Assembly (NCBI GenBank): GCA_947567585.1
Contig: CANONE010000004.1
Coordinates: 1 to 35,964, forward strand
DNA: 35,964 nt
Direction: 5' to 3'
DNA from: an uncultured Clostridia bacterium
GTDB lineage: Bacteria; Bacillota; Clostridia; Oscillospirales; Acutalibacteraceae
The notes below the pieces were generated by a model, which worked only from the letters and a program-made list of their open reading frames with translations, was not told where the DNA came from and made no database searches. The first letter of the stretch is position 1. Every line of letters starts with the position of its first letter. Of the stretch, positions 31,765 to 35,964 are shown piece by piece. Made by a program: the position numbers and the translations under genes.

Positions 31765-31772
31765 GGCAGGAT

Positions 31773-32948
31773 ATGAGAGAAGTTATTTTACTGAAGCTGG
31801 GGGAAATCGCCTTAAAGGGGCTGAACCGGAAAACCTTTGAGGATGTGCTCGTCAAGAATATCAAGCGGCGGCTGCAAGGGGCTGGGGAGTTCTCTATTAC
31901 ATCCCGGCAGTCCACCATTTATGTGGAGCCCCTGGACGGCTCCGCCGACATGGACCTCTGTGAGGAACGCTGCCGGAAGGTGTTCGGCGTGGTGAGCTAT
32001 ACCCGGGCGGGGGAAGTGGGGAAGACCCTTTTGGAGATCCAGGCAGGGGCCGCCGAATACCTGGAGGAAACCCTGGAAGAGGCGGGAAGCTTTAAGGTGG
32101 AATGTAAGCGCAGCGACAAGAAGTTTCCCTATAAGTCTCCGGAGATTGCTGCGGAGGTAGGAGGCTATCTTCTGGACCGCTACCCCCATCTCAGAGTGGA
32201 CGTCCAACATCCGGACGTCACCGTGTGGGTGGAGGTGCGGGAGACGGCCGCCTTTGTCCACGCCGACGCCAAGCCCGGGGCCGGGGGCATTCCCGTGGGC
32301 ACCGGCGGCCGGGGGCTGGTGCTTATCAGCGGGGGTTTAGACAGCCCGGTGGCCGCCTGGTCCATGGCGAAAAGGGGACTGGAGCTAGTCGCCGTCCACT
32401 TTGCCAGCCCCCCCTACACCAGCGAGCTGGCCCACCACAAGGTGGTGCGGCTGTTGGAAAGGGTCAGCGAATACGCGGGGCGCATCAAGCTGGTCACTGT
32501 GGAGCTCACTCATTTGCAGGAGGAAATCCGGGACCGCTGCCCAGAGGATCTGAGCACGGTGATCCTGCGGCGGTATATGCTGCGGGCGGCCCAGAAAATC
32601 GCCAGGGAGGAGGGCTGTCTGGCGCTGATTACCGGGGAAAGCCTGGGGCAGGTGGCCAGCCAGACCCTGCAGGCCATTGCCTGCACCGACGCGGTGGCGG
32701 AGATGCCTGTGTTCCGTCCCCTGATCGGCACGGATAAGGCAGAAATCGTGAAAACGGCCCGTCAAATCGGCACCTTTGACATTTCCATCGAGCCCTATGA
32801 GGACTGCTGCACCATTTTCACCCCCAAGCACCCCCGTACCAAGCCCACCCTGGAAATGGTAGAGCGGGGCGAGGGGGCCATTGACGGAGACTCGCTTCTG
32901 GAGGAAGCTCTAGCCCATGTGACGGCCATGCATATAACCAGCCTCTAA
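31773..32948 (+). CDS. thiI: tRNA 4-thiouridine synthase ThiI
   Basis: A 391-residue enzyme that thiolates U8 of tRNA and may also supply sulfur for thiamin. An N-terminal ferredoxin-like/THUMP region (about 1-165, with CKRSDKKFPYKSPEI) precedes the PP-loop ATPase motif SGGLDSPVA (186-194), ITGESLGQVASQTLQ near 290 and EDCCTIFTPKHP near 345. There is no C-terminal rhodanese domain, as in Bacillus ThiI, so the sulfur must come from a partner such as the desulfurase in this operon. ATG 31773 (MREVILLKLGEIALKG) matches family N-termini; ATG 31761 is in frame but lies directly on its Shine-Dalgarno. Confidence 0.94.
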   Translation: MREVILLKLGEIALKGLNRKTFEDVLVKNIKRRLQGAGEFSITSRQSTIYVEPLDGSADMDLCEERCRKVFGVVSYTRAGEVGKTLLEIQAGAAEYLEETLEEAGSFKVECKRSDKKFPYKSPEIAAEVGGYLLDRYPHLRVDVQHPDVTVWVEVRETAAFVHADAKPGAGGIPVGTGGRGLVLISGGLDSPVAAWSMAKRGLELVAVHFASPPYTSELAHHKVVRLLERVSEYAGRIKLVTVELTHLQEEIRDRCPEDLSTVILRRYMLRAAQKIAREEGCLALITGESLGQVASQTLQAIACTDAVAEMPVFRPLIGTDKAEIVKTARQIGTFDISIEPYEDCCTIFTPKHPRTKPTLEMVERGEGAIDGDSLLEEALAHVTAMHITSL

Positions 32949-33020
32949 AAGCCCCAAAGAGCACCCCAGAGCTCATTTTACATGATGAAATGAAAAATAC
33001 GTAACATTAAGTTTTAGGAT

Positions 33021-33067
33021 CAAACCCTTTTTCAAAAGGGTTTGCAGGGTGTGGGACAGCGTCCCAC
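33021..33067 (+). repeat. Two-hairpin leader repeat, copy E (upstream of the MFS gene)
   Basis: Plus orientation: hairpin I arms CAAACCCTT/AAGGGTTTG (33021-33044), linker CAGGGT, hairpin II gtgggacagcgtcccac (33051-33067), then GGCCTT, 24 bases before ATG 33097. Confidence 0.8.
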
Positions 33068-33096
33068 GGCCTTGCGCTTCCAACAGGGTGTTTGCC

Positions 33097-34296
33097 ATGA
33101 AAAAAACGCGCGCTTCCACTGGAACAATTTTCTTTTTGTCCGCCATCTATTTTGTCAGCTATCTGACCCGCAACAGCTACAATGTGGCCATTGCCGGATT
33201 GCTCCGGGAGACGGGATTCAGCCAAGCTACGCTGGCCCTGTGCGTCACAGGCAGCCTGACGGCTTACGGGCTGGGCCAGCTGGCCAGCGGCCTTTCCGGC
33301 GACCGGACGCAGCCCCGGCTCCTGATTCTCTCAGGGCTGGGGGTTACCTCGGGAATGAACCTGCTCATGGCCTTTTGCCGGGTTCCGGCGCTGATGCTGG
33401 CCATTTGGTGCGTCAATGGACTGGCCCAGGCTTTTCTATGGCCGCCGCTGGTGCGGCTGATGGCCGAGCTTTTTTCCGGCGAGCTCTACCAAAGGGCCGT
33501 GGTGGCCGTGACCTGGGGCGGGTCTGTGGGCAATATTGTCCTGTACCTGATGGCGCCCCTGCTGATTTCGGCCTGGGGTGTGGAGAGCGTGTTCCTTTTC
33601 GCCGCCCTGTGCGGCCTGGCCATGTTCCTGGCAGCGGCGGCCAAATGCCCGCGAATCTCTCCAAAACCCGCCGGCGGGAGAGAGGGGCCGCCGGAAACCG
33701 GAACCTCCTTGTTCCGGCTTCCGCTGATGTGGATGATCCTCCTGGTCATTGTGCTGCAGGGCCTGCTTCGGGATGGCATTACCACCTGGACGCCGGTCTA
33801 TACAGACGCCGTTTACCATCTGGGCAGCAGCTTCTCCATCTTGTCCAGCACAGCGCTGCCTATATTCAGTATTTTTTCCATCCAGGCCGCGTCCTTACTC
33901 CACAGTAAGCTTTTGCGCAATCCTCTGGCCTGCGCCGGGTCGCTGTTTGGGTTGGGCGGGCTGTTTGGTTTTTTGATGGCGGCGTTCCCCAGCTTGGGCG
34001 CGGCGTGGTCCGTGGGGCTATGCGCGCTGCTGATCGGCTGCATGCACGGCGTTAACTTGATTCTCATCGGCGTCTTACCCGCCCATTTCCAGCGGTTTGG
34101 TAAGGTTTCGCTGTTTTCCGGCGTGCTGAACGCCTTTACTTACGTGGGCAGCGCGCTGTCTGCCTATGGCTTTGCCGCAGCGGCGGACCATGCCGGGTGG
34201 CAGGCGGTGACCGCCTCGTGGCCGGTAATATCCCTGCTGGGCATGCTGGTCTGTTTTCTGTGCGCAAAGCCCTGGCTCCGGTTCCAGGAGAGATAG
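33097..34296 (+). CDS. Major facilitator superfamily transporter
   Basis: A 399-residue protein with about 12 hydrophobic segments. The first helix pair (FLSAIYFVSYLTRNSYNVAI), GLGQLASGLSGDR between helices 2 and 3 and WPPLVRLMAELFSGE near 115-130 are MFS features and lean towards the organophosphate:phosphate antiporter group (GlpT/UhpT-like). The substrate is not certain. ATG 33097 is preferred over 33049, which lies inside the leader repeat. The ribosome site is weak (CAGGGTG), so translation may depend on the leader structure. Confidence 0.85.
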   Translation: MKKTRASTGTIFFLSAIYFVSYLTRNSYNVAIAGLLRETGFSQATLALCVTGSLTAYGLGQLASGLSGDRTQPRLLILSGLGVTSGMNLLMAFCRVPALMLAIWCVNGLAQAFLWPPLVRLMAELFSGELYQRAVVAVTWGGSVGNIVLYLMAPLLISAWGVESVFLFAALCGLAMFLAAAAKCPRISPKPAGGREGPPETGTSLFRLPLMWMILLVIVLQGLLRDGITTWTPVYTDAVYHLGSSFSILSSTALPIFSIFSIQAASLLHSKLLRNPLACAGSLFGLGGLFGFLMAAFPSLGAAWSVGLCALLIGCMHGVNLILIGVLPAHFQRFGKVSLFSGVLNAFTYVGSALSAYGFAAAADHAGWQAVTASWPVISLLGMLVCFLCAKPWLRFQER

Positions 34297-34410
34297 ACCG
34301 TAAGCGCGCTTTAAAAAACCGGGGAACCACAACCGGTATGCAGTCTCTCCCGCAAAGTCCCGTTCCGCCAGCTGCGGGAAGAAAAAATTTTAGAATTTTG
34401 AAATCAAGGC

Positions 34411-34439
34411 TTGCTTTTTTTCGAGGAATGCGATATAAT
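34411..34439 (+). promoter_or_regulatory. tRNA-Val promoter
   Basis: TTGCTT (34411-34416), 17-base spacer, TATAAT (34434-34439), 14 bases before the tRNA 5' end. Confidence 0.85.
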
Positions 34440-34453
34440 AATATCTGTTCCAA

Positions 34454-34530
34454 GGGCGCTTAGCTCAGCTGGCTAGAGCACCTGCTTGACGTGCAGGGGG
34501 TCAGCGGTTCAAGTCCGTTAGCGCCCACCA
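34454..34530 (+). tRNA. tRNA-Val (GAC anticodon)
   Basis: A 77-base cloverleaf: acceptor GGGCGCT/AGCGCCC followed by A and encoded CCA, D arm AGCTCAGCTGGCTAGAGC, anticodon stem CCTGC/GCAGG with loop TTGACGT (anticodon GAC) and T arm GGTTCAAGTCC. Single-gene unit with its own promoter and terminator. Accessory genes and an integrase lie downstream, but I find no duplicate of its 3' end up to 35964. Confidence 0.94.
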
Positions 34531-34560
34531 TGTTTACACATCTTAAAAGATGCCACACCG

Positions 34561-34588
34561 AAAAAGCCCCGGAATTCCGGGGTTTTTT
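34561..34588 (+). terminator. tRNA-Val terminator
   Basis: The palindrome ccccggaattccgggg (34567-34582) is preceded by AAAAAG and followed by six T (34583-34588). Probably bidirectional. Confidence 0.85.
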
Positions 34589-34723
34589 GGCGTTCAAGAG
34601 GCCAAAAAAGGACCGTCACGGCGTGACGTGTTTTGGGAGATGCCACCCTGATTTTTGGGATCTGAACCTGCGTGGTTGCCAAACAGCGAGTCAGGGCAGA
34701 AGAAAAACAAAATATTTTTTGAG

Positions 34724-34760
34724 AAGGGCCATGATGAAAATCATGGCCCTTTTTCTTTTT
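34724..34760 (+). terminator. Terminator-like hairpin just upstream of the small accessory gene
   Basis: Perfect 12-base arms aagggccatgat/atcatggccctt (34724-34735, 34740-34751) with loop gaaa, then TTTCTTTTT. It lies 28 bases before the GTG start at 34789, in the same relation as the hairpin ahead of the gene at 540. The stretch 34589-34723 has a small inverted repeat cgtcac/gtgacg (34614-34628) and no gene. Confidence 0.65.
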
Positions 34761-34788
34761 CCAGAGAGAGATTTAGGAGGTATGCAGA

Positions 34789-34953
34789 GTGCCAAAGTTT
34801 ACAGAAAGCAAGACAGACCGTGCCTACGAGAGTTTTATGCAACAGATTCCCGGCTTCCAGCGGGACCCACCAGAGGCAGGGATTATCCAAAAAGATATGA
34901 AACAGAAGAAACAACAGAAAGGGGCCGGGAAAAATGATCTTCCGAAACGATAA
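34789..34953 (+). CDS. Small basic accessory protein (54 residues)
   Basis: GTG 34789 with AGGAGG eight bases ahead opens a 54-residue frame beginning MPKFTESKTDRAYESFMQQI and ending in a Lys/Gln-rich tail (KQKKQQKGAGKNDLPKR). Its end overlaps the start of the next gene by 20 bases. No family recognised; the N-terminus looks like an ordinary small soluble protein. It fits the pattern of short coupled cargo genes in clostridial integrative elements. Confidence 0.6.
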   Translation: MPKFTESKTDRAYESFMQQIPGFQRDPPEAGIIQKDMKQKKQQKGAGKNDLPKR

Positions 34954-35344
34954 GCACGGCGTGCTGTTTGAGAAAGAAATCAGGTATCACAAGGGCTGTA
35001 GCAGAAAGTATGCTGCGGCCCTTTTTTTGTTGACGGCCGACCCCAGGCTCTGGCACCAGGCCGAGAACCACATCGGCACTAACGAGATCGACATCGAGGC
35101 CATGAAGCCCCGGCGGCTGGACGCTATGTCCTATGTCTGTTTCGCGGTGGCCAAGGACATCATCACCGGCAGCAAAACCGTTGCTCTCACAGAACTGGCC
35201 GATGCCAGTATGCTGCCGCCCCGGTACTTTTGGGCCTGTTTGGCAAGGCGCACTGCATCACCACCAACGAGGACAACCTCCTGCAAATCGTCTATGTGGA
35301 ACCCAACCGCCAGCCGTTCACCAGTGAGGTGGGCAACGACCTGA
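34934..35344 (+). CDS. DUF6075-like accessory protein, C-terminus apparently lost
   Basis: ATG 34934 gives MIFRNDKHGVLFEKEIRYHK, an N-terminus I associate with DUF6075 proteins of clostridial mobile elements (association from memory, not checked). The frame looks genuine to about residue 100 (LADASMLPPRYF, near 35232). Beyond that it becomes Arg/Ser/Thr-rich and is the shadow of the DUF3846-like frame that starts there. I infer that the 3' end of this gene was removed by a deletion or frameshift that placed the next gene against it. Confidence 0.55.
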   Translation: MIFRNDKHGVLFEKEIRYHKGCSRKYAAALFLLTADPRLWHQAENHIGTNEIDIEAMKPRRLDAMSYVCFAVAKDIITGSKTVALTELADASMLPPRYFWACLARRTASPPTRTTSCKSSMWNPTASRSPVRWATT

Positions 35345-35631
35345 AATCACTGCAGCGGGCGGTCGGAGGATATATCGAGCCGATCAGCATGGGTGACGGC
35401 ACTCTGTTGGTTGGCAACGAGGAATCCAAGCTGATTGGCATGGAGGGCAACCGGCGAATAGGCGAGTCGATCATCGCCGGGCCGTTCTTCATTGTAGGCG
35501 AGGATGGCGAGGACTTCTGCTCCCTGACGGATGAGGAAACTCAGCGGTACATGGAGCGGTTTGCGGAGCCGGAACAGCTCACACAGGCAGAAGTGGAGGG
35601 GGACATGGGTTTTACTTTCTATACTTTCTGA
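35230..35631 (+). CDS. DUF3846-like accessory protein, N-terminus uncertain
   Basis: A frame from TTG 35230 gives up to 133 residues. NLLQIVYVEPNRQPFTSEVG followed by NDLKSLQRAVGGYIEPISM, then VGNEESKLIGMEGNRR and IIAGPFFIVGEDGEDFCSLT, match my memory of DUF3846 proteins, which are common in conjugative elements and phages. The start has no ribosome site, and the same frame remains open upstream into the preceding gene (YAAAPVLLGLFGKAHC). It may be expressed by coupling or frameshift from the DUF6075-like gene, or be an N-terminally rearranged remnant. Confidence 0.65.
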   Translation: MGLFGKAHCITTNEDNLLQIVYVEPNRQPFTSEVGNDLKSLQRAVGGYIEPISMGDGTLLVGNEESKLIGMEGNRRIGESIIAGPFFIVGEDGEDFCSLTDEETQRYMERFAEPEQLTQAEVEGDMGFTFYTF

Positions 35632-35668
35632 AAGTTATATAAATTCCCATAATGATCGAGGTGAAAAA

Positions 35669-35964
35669 ATGAAAGACTTGATTCAATGTACCGATACCCG
35701 CGAGGAATTCCAGCATTGGCTGGATTGGGGAGTAGAATCGCTGACCCTCTCGCAAGGCGAAAAAAACATTGCAACCATCCTCCGCTTGGAGAGAGAGCCG
35801 GGTATCGGCAGAATACCTCTCGGCAAGCTAACAACGCTGGAAGTGCAGACTCTTTACAAAAAGCTGCTGACCAGCGGTAGGGTTGAGCGGACAGAATCTC
35901 AACAGCAGCCCAAGGGATTGAGCGCCAAAACAATACGCAACATCAATCAGGTGATTTCATCCGC
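35669..35964 (+). CDS. Tyrosine recombinase (integrase), N-terminal part, cut by window edge
   Basis: ATG 35669 with GAGGTGA upstream opens a frame that runs off the right edge after 98 codons. PGIGRIPLGKLTTLEVQTLY followed by KKLL, and LSAKTIRNINQVISS, are typical of the SAM-like core-binding domain of phage and conjugative-transposon integrases. The catalytic domain (R-H-R-Y) would lie outside the window. The segment before it is short: the usual arm-binding domain at the N-terminus appears reduced to about 25 residues, so the gene may be N-terminally truncated. It reads away from tRNA-Val. Confidence 0.8.
   Translation, partial: MKDLIQCTDTREEFQHWLDWGVESLTLSQGEKNIATILRLEREPGIGRIPLGKLTTLEVQTLYKKLLTSGRVERTESQQQPKGLSAKTIRNINQVISS

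Noticed and set aside
31374..31772. Longer ThiI start inside the HAD gene
   Set aside because: The upstream extension is in the shadow frame of the HAD gene; family N-termini and the ribosome site support 31773.
15195..33067. Leader hairpins as Rho-independent terminators
   Set aside because: Hairpin II is followed by GGCCT or GACCT, not by T residues, and the modules lie immediately before start codons.
34531..35964. Direct repeat of the tRNA-Val 3' end marking an attachment site
   Set aside because: I looked for gttcaagtccgttagcg and found no second copy within the window.

Overview
The window looks like chromosome of an anaerobic, GC-rich Gram-positive bacterium, most probably of the Oscillospiraceae/Ruminococcaceae (class Clostridia). 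This is inferred from strong AGGAGG-type ribosome binding sites with occasional TTG and GTG starts, TTGNNN-N17-TATAAT promoters, and a gene set with FapA/DUF342, a VanW-family lipoprotein, a UgtP-like glycosyltransferase, an AGCS symporter and a TetM-like GTPase. No species can be named from the sequence alone.

Layout. Positions 1-540 hold two small minus-strand genes of a mobile-element type, followed by a tRNA-Pro(GGG) gene with its promoter and terminator. A long minus-strand block (1207-10047) carries an amino-acid/Na+ symporter coupled to a degenerate amidase-like gene, a polysaccharide deacetylase, a 900-residue translation GTPase fused to a Rae1/YacP-type NYN nuclease domain, a FapA-like protein and alanine racemase. 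Divergent promoters then lead to rimO-pgsA on the plus strand. Positions 12.5-14.0 kb are a scar of accessory DNA: a broken response regulator, a three-gene YafQ-type toxin-antitoxin operon and an unrecognised remnant. A second minus-strand block (14035-24294) carries tgt, a pyridoxal-kinase-like gene, a hybrid histidine kinase, an ABC-F ATPase, a shortened MATE transporter behind an apparent leader-peptide attenuator, an AlkD-like gene and a UgtP-like glycosyltransferase. A plus-strand block (24725-34296) carries a VanW-family lipoprotein, glutamine-dependent NAD synthetase, a D-2-hydroxyacid dehydrogenase, a cysteine desulfurase-HAD-thiI operon and an MFS transporter. tRNA-Val(GAC) follows, and beyond it a second accessory segment with DUF6075-like and DUF3846-like genes and the start of a tyrosine integrase that runs off the right edge.

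How parts fit together. The core is housekeeping: tRNA and ribosome modification (tgt, rimO, thiI with its cysteine desulfurase), cell envelope (alr, pgsA, deacetylase, glycosyltransferase, VanW protein) and cofactors (nadE, pyridoxal kinase). Three things stand out. First, an A-site-type ribosomal GTPase is joined in one polypeptide to a domain related to Rae1, an A-site mRNA endonuclease. Second, a two-hairpin leader occurs five times, always in the sense direction just upstream of a start codon, with compensatory base changes in both stems. Third, a 24-codon leader ORF ends inside the first arm of a terminator ahead of the MATE gene, the classical arrangement for translation-coupled antitermination.

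Limits. All family calls come from reading motifs by eye. No database search, folding calculation or alignment was run.
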